A stretch of DNA of 12,063 nt from CAZYMF01 sp964648215 (GTDB taxonomy: Bacteria; Desulfobacterota; Binatia; HRBIN30; JACQVA1), in assembly GCA_964648215.1 (NCBI GenBank), contig CAZYMF010000156.1:1-12063 (forward strand), in the 5' to 3' direction. Position numbers and translations under genes: made by a program. This document shows, piece by piece, positions 1-7,295 of this stretch (positions are counted from its first letter, which is position 1; every line of letters begins with the position of its first letter). The notes under the pieces were generated by a model. The model was not told the DNA's origin, searched no databases, and was given only the letters and a program-made list of their open reading frames with translations.

Positions 1-750
1 GAGGTCCTTGCGGAACCCGGGATCGGCGTGCAGCCGGGCCACGGTGGCTGCGCCCATGATGCGCCCCGCGACCACGTCGCTCTGCCAATGCACGTTGCAG
101 ACGACGCGGCTTTCGCCGAAGGCCAGGCCGCGGGCGAGAATGGCGTCCGCCCGCTCGGGCGCGATCTCCGTGAGGACGAGTGCCCACGCCCAGCCGAGTG
201 CGGTATGCCCGGACGGGTATGACCCGTCCTTCTCCAGGTGCTTCTCTTCGTCCGGCGTGCACGTGGGCTGCTGGTTCACCAGAAACGGCCGGATGCGCTG
301 GTAGTGGTTCTTCGCGGCGTAGGTGGAAAGCCCCGCGTCGGCCAGGGTGCGGCGCAGCAGCATGTACAGCTGCGGCGTTTCCCTTTCGCTGACCGGGGCG
401 CCCAGCGCGCACGCGAACGTGCCTGCGGCCTGCGGGAAGCGCAGCTCCGCGTCGGCGGTGGCAATCGTCCAGCGCGGGGTGCCGCGCAGGGCGAGGGCCT
501 TGCGGCTGGCCGCCTGGTCCGCCGCGAACGCGGCAGACCCCTTCGCGGGAGGCGGGGGCAGCAGTGCCATGCTGTCGGGGAGCGATTCCTTGTTGAGGTA
601 TCCGGCCAGGATGCCCGGCGCGATCTCCGGCACGGCGGCGGGCCTGCGTCCCGCGGGGTGGCCGGCGCAGCCCGCGACGCCCGCGAGGAGCAGCAGAACG
701 AGCACGATTCGGCTGATCCTGGCCTGATCGATTCGGATCGGTATCCTCAT
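1..750 (-). CDS. Class A non-specific acid phosphatase (PAP2 superfamily), lipoprotein, 3' end cut by window edge
   Basis: The frame is open for 250 codons from the ATG at 750 to the window edge. All three signature blocks of the vanadium-haloperoxidase-like class A acid phosphatases are present: KX6RP (K147 to R154-P155), PSGH (179-182, with general acid H182) and SRX5HX3D (S214-R215, nucleophile H221, D225). This family hydrolyses phosphomonoesters in the periplasm. The N-terminus has basic residues, a hydrophobic stretch (about 16-27) and a lipobox VAGC ending at C28, so it is probably a membrane-anchored lipoprotein, whereas classical PhoN enzymes are soluble. Family length is about 250-280 residues, so only a short tail should be missing. 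It is the last gene of the minus-strand series, 159 bases after the DUF1254 gene. The ribosome site is weak (AAGAGA directly before ATG), and the start was chosen because it gives a complete signal. The family call is secure; the physiological substrate is unknown. Confidence 0.9.
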   Translation of the reverse strand, partial: MRIPIRIDQARISRIVLVLLLLAGVAGCAGHPAGRRPAAVPEIAPGILAGYLNKESLPDSMALLPPPPAKGSAAFAADQAASRKALALRGTPRWTIATADAELRFPQAAGTFACALGAPVSERETPQLYMLLRRTLADAGLSTYAAKNHYQRIRPFLVNQQPTCTPDEEKHLEKDGSYPSGHTALGWAWALVLTEIAPERADAILARGLAFGESRVVCNVHWQSDVVAGRIMGAATVARLHADPGFRKDL

Positions 751-835
751 TCTCTTGAAACCCCTATCCGGGCGCCGCGACCATTGGATTTCTGCACATT
801 GTCACGGGCGGTCTCATCTGTCTTGATCGCGTGAT

Positions 836-907
836 CTAGTGCACCCGCTTCAACGGTGGCAGTTCCCAGGTTCCATCCAAAGCCTTGCTCACGTCCACGC
901 CGATGTT
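836..907 (-). pseudogene. Possible C-terminal scrap of a third DUF1214-like gene
   Basis: Directly behind the stop of the full-length DUF1254 gene, in another frame, lie 23 codons ending in TAG. They read as plausible protein, including DGTWELPPLKRV. The TW-x-x-P spacing matches the C-termini of the two neighbouring DUF1214 domains (KTWKAPKVEML and KTWTPPKAEQL), and from memory many DUF1214 proteins end in a similar W-x-P-P-x-x-x-R-V tail. GC content rises again here after the AT-rich gene. There is no start codon or ribosome site, so it would be a relic, not a gene. The match is short and could be chance. Confidence 0.3.
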
Positions 908-909
908 TC

Positions 910-2307
910 TTACTTGAGCATCTCCACCTTAGGTGCTTTCCATGTCTTCATTTTCTCCAGGTCAGGCGCATAGATCCGAAGAGTGACCGTCAGTTCGAGG
1001 TCTTTCCTTTGGATAGGCAGCCAGTTCTCATCCGGGACGCCCGCTGGCTTTTCAGCAGCAATATATATATCAATTCCCCCATCTTTATTGAGCTTCCTTC
1101 CGGCATTTTCCCCAACACTGTATTTCTTGCGTTCGTTCGGAATAAAGAAGCCATTCACAGCATCGTAAAGCGTGAATGACCAGAACGCGTTCGCAGGAGG
1201 CAATTCATCTTTTGTCATTCGAATGACATAGTCGTGTAATGCATTCATCGGCGAGCCATCTTCCGTCACGATCGGCGGGTACATCGCTTCGCTTATGGGC
1301 TGGCCGATCGGGCCTACTACAGAAACCAGCAAGAGTGATTCCAATCCGGCCTGACCTTTGGGTAGGTAGAGTGTCGGCAATATGCGGGCAATGAACTTGC
1401 TATTGTTCATTTTTGCTATTTCTTCGTCCCTTACCTTGATGGAAATTTCTCGAAATCTCTTGCCGTCAATTTTGGCTACCTTTTCAGGATTGTATTTTTT
1501 CCCGGGCGCAATACCCAGTGGGGCATACAAAGCCAGCACCTTACGGTCCAGTTCGAAATTGGGGTCGAAGGTAGTGTGATTGAAGACAAACTGCATCACC
1601 TGCAATAAATTGTTTCCGAAAATGTCGGCATCTGTTTTCCCGTAAGGAGGAAATTGAACCTCATCGGCTTCCGGCTTCGGCTTCCCGAGAAACTCAGCTA
1701 AGGACATCCCCCTAATGGCATGGATCTCACTGACGATGCGCTTGTGTCGTTCAGGCTGATCGGCATGTGGCATCACCCGCATAACCAATGAGACAAAGTC
1801 ACCTGTCATTTCAAATGTTTTATCGATCCCTTTAATATTCTCTCCATGATATCCTTCTGTTCTTTTCGTATAAAAAAGAATGGTTTGTGGCTTTTTAAAA
1901 TCACCTTTAACAGTGGACATAGGGATAGTCACGTAATGGTCGTAACCGGTTGCCATCATTGAAACAAATTTGGAGTCGATAGCCGGAATTTCAAAAACGA
2001 TGGCATCCTTTGTCAAATCAAGCATCGCCAATTGGTAAAGTACGTCATTATTTGGGCGCGCGATAAATTGAACCGTATGGTCCAGCAAGTCGGTTTTTCG
2101 CATGCCCCTGTTGTATCCTTTGGTTGTTACACCTTCCTCGGCCAAGGCCATCTTTTGATTTACATTGTACATGGCAACATACTGATAGGATCGTTGGACG
2201 ATCTGTTCAATGCGATTGTCAGTCAACTGTGGCGCCGGTTGTTGGGAATAACAGGGTATGGTAAAAAGCAAGCCGCAGATCAGTAAAAGTGTTGTGAATG
2301 ATTTCAT
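910..2307 (-). CDS. DUF1254/DUF1214 domain secreted protein, full length, AT-rich
   Basis: This 465-residue protein has an N-terminal signal peptide (K2, hydrophobic 5-18, likely cleavage after CYS-21). It then has a DUF1254 region (about 30-170, with YVAMYNV, FIARPNND and MATGYDHYV) and a DUF1214 region (about 370-465, with AFWSFTLYD, DGGIDIYIA and GVPDENWLP). Length and domain order match the usual family architecture. These proteins are secreted or periplasmic and their biochemical role is not established. The ATG at 2307 is chosen over the longer open frame to 2877 because AAGGAGA lies 7 bases upstream, the signal peptide starts there, and the extra upstream frame overlaps the next DUF1254 gene. 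Base composition is unlike the neighbours: by hand count 1861-1920 is about 30% GC, whereas 4081-4140 in the sulfatase gene is about 70%. AAA, ATT and TTT-type codons dominate, which suggests recent acquisition. It lies 35 bases after the shortened paralogue and may be co-transcribed with it. Confidence 0.9.
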   Translation of the reverse strand: MKSFTTLLLICGLLFTIPCYSQQPAPQLTDNRIEQIVQRSYQYVAMYNVNQKMALAEEGVTTKGYNRGMRKTDLLDHTVQFIARPNNDVLYQLAMLDLTKDAIVFEIPAIDSKFVSMMATGYDHYVTIPMSTVKGDFKKPQTILFYTKRTEGYHGENIKGIDKTFEMTGDFVSLVMRVMPHADQPERHKRIVSEIHAIRGMSLAEFLGKPKPEADEVQFPPYGKTDADIFGNNLLQVMQFVFNHTTFDPNFELDRKVLALYAPLGIAPGKKYNPEKVAKIDGKRFREISIKVRDEEIAKMNNSKFIARILPTLYLPKGQAGLESLLLVSVVGPIGQPISEAMYPPIVTEDGSPMNALHDYVIRMTKDELPPANAFWSFTLYDAVNGFFIPNERKKYSVGENAGRKLNKDGGIDIYIAAEKPAGVPDENWLPIQRKDLELTVTLRIYAPDLEKMKTWKAPKVEMLK

Positions 2308-2342
2308 TTCTAATCTCCTTTTTCTTTCGTTGATTTGCTTCG

Positions 2343-2933
2343 TTACGTCGTTGCGAGTTGCTCGGCTTTCGGCGGCGTCCAGGTCTTGAACTTCTCCATG
2401 TCGGGTACATAGAGCCGCAGGACCACGTCGATGCCGTAGTCGCCGCGATTCAGCGGCAGCCAGTTTTCCTCGGGCACGCCCGCGGGTTTCTTGGCGGCGA
2501 TGTAGATGGCAATACCGCCGTCCTCGCCCTGGCGGGTCGACATGGGGATGTTCACATAGTGGTCGTAGCCGGTGGCCATCAGCGACACGTATTCTGAATC
2601 GAAGGCCGGCATGTCGAGGATGACAGGGTCCTTGCGCAGGTCGAGCAAGCAGGTGATGTAGAGCGTATCGTTGTTCGGCCGCGCGATGATTTTGAACGTG
2701 TGGTCCTTGAGCTGGGTATCCGCGCCGCAGATGTTCCACCCGCCGTACCTCATCGCGCCTTTGTTGTTCACGTTGTACATGGCGACGTACGGATAGGAGC
2801 GGCGCACCAGGTTGTCGACCTGCGCGTCGTTGAGCGCGACCCCTTTGGCTCGTACCGTCGGCCCGGGGGCAAGGCACGCCAGCACTGCCGCAATTGCCAC
2901 CGGCCCAAAGATCGACTTCGCGCTCTCGATCAT
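2343..2933 (-). CDS. Internally deleted DUF1254/DUF1214 protein (in-frame fusion of both ends)
   Basis: This 196-residue protein has a signal peptide (about 1-29) followed by the start of DUF1254 (30-136: YVAMYNVN, IIARPNND, MATGYDHYVNIPMST). It then joins directly, at about residue 136/137, to the end of DUF1214 (137-196: EDGGIAIYIAAKKPAGVPEENWLPL). Aligned with the full 465-residue neighbour, both ends match closely, while roughly residues 135-407 of the neighbour have no counterpart, a loss of about 273 residues. The frame is kept across the junction, near base 2525, and no stop is created. The GC-rich composition fits the rest of the cluster, so this is not a recent copy of the AT-rich neighbour. 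The start at 2933 is supported by GAGGAGG 6 bases upstream. It begins 67 bases after the sulfatase stop. It may be a decaying gene, a functional mini-protein or an assembly collapse; the sequence alone cannot decide. Translation is still possible. Confidence 0.8.
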   Translation of the reverse strand: MIESAKSIFGPVAIAAVLACLAPGPTVRAKGVALNDAQVDNLVRRSYPYVAMYNVNNKGAMRYGGWNICGADTQLKDHTFKIIARPNNDTLYITCLLDLRKDPVILDMPAFDSEYVSLMATGYDHYVNIPMSTRQGEDGGIAIYIAAKKPAGVPEENWLPLNRGDYGIDVVLRLYVPDMEKFKTWTPPKAEQLATT

Positions 2934-3000
2934 GTTTCGCCTCCTCGGTTTAAGAGGACACCCGTGTGAAATCCGGGCGCGGCATCGCGAGACGGCCGGT

Positions 3001-5448
3001 TCAGTCCGCCACCGGGAACGGCCGTTCCGTCTCCAGTTCCTCCTTCTTCAGCTCGGCGGCAGAGCCGAGGTATTTCACCTGCGCACCCTCGATTTTGCCG
3101 TTGAACTTGAATGGGGCCTGGTCGTAGTACTCGATCCCCACCGGTGAGCCGAGGTCGATGCCGAAGTCAAGGGCGTCGTTGGCCGTAAACGCTAGCGGCG
3201 CGCTGACGGGTACCTCGCCGGACGCGACCTCCTTGCCATTGACTTTGAGCGCCACTTTGAGGGGACCGGCGGGCTTGCGCTCGACGTAGGTCGTCTGGAC
3301 TTCGAGCTTCACCTTGCCGGTGGGCAGCTTCTCCTTGGCCTTGATGTGGGTGCGTCGGATCTCGAAGAGATTGTACTCGTAGGACAGCACGCCGTCCTTC
3401 ACGTACAGGGAGAGGCCGCCGGAAAAGCCGCCGAGGGCGTAGATTACGCCGTTGGCGTTGGCCGGCACATCGACATCGACACGGACGACGTTGTCCTTGT
3501 TGCCGAGCGTCGGCGCCGCAAATTCAGGCACCCGCGTGATCGCCCCCGGGAAGGTCCACGACGTGTAGGGCGGCACCACTCTGAGCTCGGGATGGAAGAT
3601 GGGAATCCACATGCCACCGCCGATGGGTAGGCCCTTGTTCTCCGTGAGCTGGACGAGAAACCGCTCCTTCAGATCCGTGAGCTTCGCCGGCATCTTGTCT
3701 GCAAGATCGTCGGCCTGCGACCAGTCCTTGGTCAGGTCGTAGAGCTCCCATTTGTCCTTGTCGGGCGTCCACTCTTTGATGCCTTTGGGCAGACCGGGGA
3801 CCCACGGGGCGCGCGGGCCAAACGCGGACGCCATCCAGCCGTCGTGGTAGATGCCACGGCTGGCCATGATCTCGAAGTACTGCGTGTGCTTCGCCACCTT
3901 CGCGCCGGCGTCGTCGAACGTGCTGACGAAGCTGACCCCGTCGAACGGATCCTGGGCAACGCCGTGCACCACGCGCGGCGGGGTGATGCCGACGATGTCG
4001 TAGAGGGTGGGAACCACGTCGTTCACGTGCAGGAATTGTGCGCGCGGCGTGGCGTCGGGCTTGATCTTCGCGGGCCAGCGGATGGCCAGCGGGTTGCGCG
4101 TGCCGCCGAAGTGGGAGGCGATGAGCTTGGTCGCCCGGTAGGGCGTGCTGCCGGCCCAGGCCCAGCCGGCGTGATACATGTTGTCGGTCTTGGGCGAGCC
4201 CAGGACGTCGAGTCCGCCCAGTGCATCGAGCGCCTCGATGTGCTCCTTCGTGGTGCTGGGAATGCCATTCTGCGCGAGCAGCTCGCTGATCGTGCCGTTC
4301 TGGCCTTCGGCAGAGGCGCCGTTGTCCCCCCAGATGTAGAGGATCAGTGTGTTCTCGCCGTATCCGAGCCGGTCGATCTCGTCGACGATGCGGCCGATCT
4401 GCACATCCACGTGCTCGGTGAACCCGGCGAACACCTCCATCAGGCGGCGCTGAAAGGGCTTCTCGTCTTCGGGGATGGAATCCCAGGACGCCAGCGTGGC
4501 GGGTCGCGGCGTCAGCTTGGCGCTCTTCGGGATCCAGCCCATGTCCTTGGCGCGCTTGAAGACGCGCTCACGGTAGTTGTCCCAGCCGTCGTCGAACTTG
4601 CCCTTGTACTTGTCGGCCCATTCCTTTGGGACCTGATGCGGGCCGTGCGAGGCGCCGCTCGCCCAGTACATGAAAAACGGTTTGTCCGGCGTCAGGGCCT
4701 TGTGCTGGTCCAACCAGTGTATTGCGTCGTCGGCAAGGTCTTCGCTCAGATGATAGTAGTCGTGACCGCCGGAGGTTTCGGGATGCTCGACGTAGGCCGT
4801 GTTGCGCACGAGCATCGGCTCGTACTGCGACGCTTCCCCGGCCAGGAAACCGTAGAAGTATTGGAAGCCATAGCCGCTCGGCCAGTGATCGAAGGGACCG
4901 GCGGCGGTGGTCTCCATGGCCGGCGTATTGTGCCACTTGCCCCAGGCCGCGGTGCTATAGCCGTAGTCCTCGAGCACCTGGGCCACCGTGGCGCTGCTCT
5001 TCGGGATCGTGCCACGGTATCCCTCCCAATCGTTCGCCAGCTCGGCAATCTGGCCGCTGGCCACGCGATGGTGGTTGCGTCCCGTGAGCAGCGCTGCGCG
5101 CGTGGGCGAGCACATCGCCGTCGTGTGAAATCGATTGTAGGAGATGCCTTCTTTGGCGATCTTGCTCAGCGTCGGCGTGTGGATCTCACCGCCATAGGTG
5201 TCCGTCTGGGCGGGGCCGACATCGTCGATCAGGACGATCAGGATGTTCGGCGCATCCTTCGGCAGGTGCGTCTCGACAGGCAGCGGGCTGTAGGTCGACT
5301 CTTGCAGGGTCCGCCCCGCCGTGCTGCCGGACGGCTTGGGCGGGAACGGTAGAATCTCCTGAGCAGCGGCCGGCAGCGCCAAGACCGAGGCTGCGATGAA
5401 ACTGAATAAGCAGCCGACCAACCAAGAGTGGCGTTTCATTCTCGTCAT
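3001..5448 (-). CDS. Secreted arylsulfatase with C-terminal beta-sandwich domain
   Basis: This 815-residue type I sulfatase hydrolyses sulfate esters. The active-site motif C-x-P-x-R is present as C113-S-P-T-R117 in CSPTRAALLTGR; C113 is the residue converted to formylglycine in this family. Other alkaline-phosphatase-fold residues are visible: metal-ligand pair D75-D76 in LIDDVG, K171 in GKWH, H268 in SGASHGPH, and D375-N376 in WGDNG. A signal peptide (M1 to about A29, LPAAA before QE) sends it to the periplasm. About residues 650-780 form a beta-rich segment (GVIYALGGFSGG, YDQAPFKFNG) like the C-terminal extension of long sulfatases near 780 residues. The ATG at 5448 has AAAGGAG 9 bases upstream; the ATG at 5439 would be too far. 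It starts 32 bases after the upstream lipoprotein stop, suggesting co-transcription. No formylglycine-generating enzyme is in the window. The family is certain; the substrate is not. Confidence 0.95.
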   Translation of the reverse strand: MTRMKRHSWLVGCLFSFIAASVLALPAAAQEILPFPPKPSGSTAGRTLQESTYSPLPVETHLPKDAPNILIVLIDDVGPAQTDTYGGEIHTPTLSKIAKEGISYNRFHTTAMCSPTRAALLTGRNHHRVASGQIAELANDWEGYRGTIPKSSATVAQVLEDYGYSTAAWGKWHNTPAMETTAAGPFDHWPSGYGFQYFYGFLAGEASQYEPMLVRNTAYVEHPETSGGHDYYHLSEDLADDAIHWLDQHKALTPDKPFFMYWASGASHGPHQVPKEWADKYKGKFDDGWDNYRERVFKRAKDMGWIPKSAKLTPRPATLASWDSIPEDEKPFQRRLMEVFAGFTEHVDVQIGRIVDEIDRLGYGENTLILYIWGDNGASAEGQNGTISELLAQNGIPSTTKEHIEALDALGGLDVLGSPKTDNMYHAGWAWAGSTPYRATKLIASHFGGTRNPLAIRWPAKIKPDATPRAQFLHVNDVVPTLYDIVGITPPRVVHGVAQDPFDGVSFVSTFDDAGAKVAKHTQYFEIMASRGIYHDGWMASAFGPRAPWVPGLPKGIKEWTPDKDKWELYDLTKDWSQADDLADKMPAKLTDLKERFLVQLTENKGLPIGGGMWIPIFHPELRVVPPYTSWTFPGAITRVPEFAAPTLGNKDNVVRVDVDVPANANGVIYALGGFSGGLSLYVKDGVLSYEYNLFEIRRTHIKAKEKLPTGKVKLEVQTTYVERKPAGPLKVALKVNGKEVASGEVPVSAPLAFTANDALDFGIDLGSPVGIEYYDQAPFKFNGKIEGAQVKYLGSAAELKKEELETERPFPVAD

Positions 5449-5480
5449 GGCCTTGTACTCCTTTCCTTTACCAAGTGGGC

Positions 5481-6602
5481 TCATCCGCTGGCGGGAACCG
5501 TGACGATCGGTCCGCCCGTGTGCTCGCCGCCATCGGAAAGCTGGAACAGGACGTTCAGTAGCATGAGCACCCGCTTGGAGCGCAGATCGTTCATGGCGAT
5601 CGAGTACCACCAGCCGTCCTTTTGCACGGCGACGAAAGCGTCGCGCGGCCGCTCGCGGGCCAGATGAAGGCTGATCGATGCGCGGCCGCCGTACGGCGCA
5701 TTCGGGGGGAGCTTGAAGGTCTGAGCGGTTCTTTTTTCCTTCACGTGTTGGGGCGGAACTTCCATGAGCGCTGCGGTGCCCCGCATGAGGTCCAGCATGG
5801 AACTGGTGAGCACGGCGATCTCGTCGGCGTTGCGCGGCACCACTCCCGGGACCAGCCGGTATTCGCTAATCTTCGGGTTCAGGCCCCAGATCCGCTTCAG
5901 GGTTGCGATGGCGGCCGCGGTCTTTTCGTCCAGGCCTGTCTGGCGGAACCTCAGTGTGAAAGCCTTCCGTGCCTCGCCTTCGAAGCCGACACCCAAGGCC
6001 CGAGCGCGTTGGACCCGGGAAAGCGCCTCGAGCATTCTCGAGTAATCCGGGTTCCATCCTCCGGCGGGCGCCCGGGGCCCGACTCCGTTGATCGACTTCA
6101 CCACGCCCCAGACGATGTCGTCGACCGGCCAGTCGCTTTGCACCAGCTGGAACACCGCCGCGGGCGAAAGAGGCGTGAGCAGGCTGCGTATGAACTTCGG
6201 CCCCGTGCGCGGCGCATAGGTGATCGTGGGCCGCTCCGACCAGCCAGCCCCAACCTCGGGGTTGACGATGCTGTCCCCGGGTGGACCCGTACCGGAGAAA
6301 CCGATCTCGGCGCCAACCTGCGCGCGGGCCTCGACCTGGTACTGCGCAATCACCGTGTTCAGATCGAGAAACACCGGTGTCTCGTTGTAACGCAGTCGCA
6401 CCAAGTTGAGCAGCATTTGCTCGTTGGTCGACGAGGCAATGGCCGCGTTGTAGTCGAAGCGATCTGCCGGAAGCCGGTGGGCTCCGATCGGCGTACAGGC
6501 CGCTAGGAGCAGCGATGCCGCCAAGACGAAGAAGCGCAGGATCTTTCGGCCCACTTGCAGGAAAGACGGGACGGCTTTTGGGCTGAAGGCAGATGGGTTC
6601 AT
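5481..6602 (-). CDS. Lipoprotein of unknown function
   Basis: This 373-residue protein is not assigned to a named family. Basic residues R19-K20 are followed by a hydrophobic segment (21-35) and a lipobox LAAC ending at C36, so it is very likely a lipoprotein. The following segment, DYNAAIASSTNEQMLLNLVR (50-69) and then RYNETPVFLDL, looks conserved and helical; I believe similar proteins occur as uncharacterised lipoproteins in other Gram-negatives, but cannot verify this. A middle part rich in Gly and Pro (about 95-135) is followed by mixed helix and strand. The C-terminal 40 residues include WWYSIAMNDLRSK and a hydrophobic helix. The ATG at 6602 has only a weak ribosome site (ACAGAG), but it is the only ATG giving a complete signal. 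It lies 63 bases after the glycine-zipper gene and 32 bases before the sulfatase, so a role with the sulfatase in the envelope is plausible but unproven. Confidence 0.85.
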   Translation of the reverse strand: MNPSAFSPKAVPSFLQVGRKILRFFVLAASLLLAACTPIGAHRLPADRFDYNAAIASSTNEQMLLNLVRLRYNETPVFLDLNTVIAQYQVEARAQVGAEIGFSGTGPPGDSIVNPEVGAGWSERPTITYAPRTGPKFIRSLLTPLSPAAVFQLVQSDWPVDDIVWGVVKSINGVGPRAPAGGWNPDYSRMLEALSRVQRARALGVGFEGEARKAFTLRFRQTGLDEKTAAAIATLKRIWGLNPKISEYRLVPGVVPRNADEIAVLTSSMLDLMRGTAALMEVPPQHVKEKRTAQTFKLPPNAPYGGRASISLHLARERPRDAFVAVQKDGWWYSIAMNDLRSKRVLMLLNVLFQLSDGGEHTGGPIVTVPASG

Positions 6603-6665
6603 CTCTGTCAGGCTGGCTCTTCACTTTCCGCATCTCGTCCAAAGGCGGTATCGAGGTACCCTTTC

Positions 6666-7139
6666 TTACTTCACCGTATAGCCGCGTCCTTCCATGCAGG
6701 CGCCGAAGGCGCGCTGGTACTGGCTGCGCTGTGCACTCTGGCTCGAGGCCTCGGCCTGGCGCGCTTGCTCCTGCTCCTTGACCTGCCCGCGCTGGCGAAG
6801 AGCGCCACCGGCGCCGCCGACGCCGGCGCCGATTGCAGCGCCCTTCCCGGCATTACCGGCGATGGCGCCCCCGATAGCCCCGAGCGCGGCACCCTTCGCC
6901 GCTCCGCGCAGGGCGCCACCCTTCGGAGCCGGCTCCGTGGCGGCCGACGAGCTCGGCGCCGCCATCGGATCGAAGCCGGTCTGTTCCTTGGCCCACTTGT
7001 GGCACTCGAACTCGTCCTTCTCCTGTTGAGCCTTGGTCTGTCCCTTCTGCGGGTAGACGAACGGGTTGGACTGCGCCATTGCGCTGCTGACGGTAAGCAG
7101 GAACACACTCGCCACTGCGCTGCTGATGATTCTTCTCAT
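6666..7139 (-). CDS. Glycine-zipper periplasmic or outer-membrane protein
   Basis: This 157-residue protein has a signal peptide (MRR, hydrophobic 4-18, cleavage after AMA-22). A Cys-containing segment follows (EFECHKWAKEQTGFDP, 43-58). A glycine zipper covers about 74-113, with small residues repeating in KGAALGAIGGAIAGNAGKGA, which is typical of YMGG-like and OmpA-linked glycine-zipper proteins that insert in or pack against membranes. The C-terminal part is Gln/Arg-rich and ends in RAFGACMEGRGYTVK, a tail I recognise from this group; C46 and C148 might pair. Function in the family is poorly known, though some members are stress- or envelope-related. The ATG at 7139 is preferred over the one at 7154 because GGGGGA lies about 7-8 bases upstream and the signal peptide begins there. 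A 156-base gap separates it from the DUF3313 gene, with no clear terminator in it. Confidence 0.85.
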   Translation of the reverse strand: MRRIISSAVASVFLLTVSSAMAQSNPFVYPQKGQTKAQQEKDEFECHKWAKEQTGFDPMAAPSSSAATEPAPKGGALRGAAKGAALGAIGGAIAGNAGKGAAIGAGVGGAGGALRQRGQVKEQEQARQAEASSQSAQRSQYQRAFGACMEGRGYTVK

Positions 7140-7295
7140 TGGGCGATCCCCCATGTCCTGGCCGACGCGGTGGCATCGGCGTTGAGCTTCGTCGCGCAGG
7201 CGGTTGCCTGGATTTCGCGCCGCCCTTCGGAGCACCCTGCCCATGGACCGCTGGGGTGCCCGAAACACGGCCGGCGCGAGCCAGCCACGCCCGAC

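Noticed and set aside
2308..2877. N-terminal extension of the AT-rich DUF1254 gene to a start at 2877.
   Set aside because: The extension overlaps the shortened DUF1254 gene in another frame and has no family similarity. A strong ribosome site and signal peptide mark the start at 2307.
3844..5352. 502-codon open frame on the plus strand inside the sulfatase gene.
   Set aside because: It lies opposite the catalytic domain of the sulfatase, is rich in Arg, Val, Gly and Ala, has no domain motif, and follows from GC-rich third positions of the real gene.
5410..5412. Possible lipobox (LVGC, residues 10-13) in the sulfatase signal.
   Set aside because: The Cys comes too early, before the hydrophobic core. 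The later AAA-Q site fits normal signal peptidase cleavage better.
5449..5610. N-terminal extension of the sulfatase to an ATG at 5610.
   Set aside because: It overlaps the 3' end of the lipoprotein gene, would bury the signal peptide 54 residues inside, and the ATG at 5448 has a good ribosome site.
7140..7295. Gap between the DUF3313 and glycine-zipper genes searched for a terminator or small gene.
   Set aside because: GC-rich with several short inverted words but no stem followed by a T-run on the minus strand, and no short ORF with a credible ribosome site.
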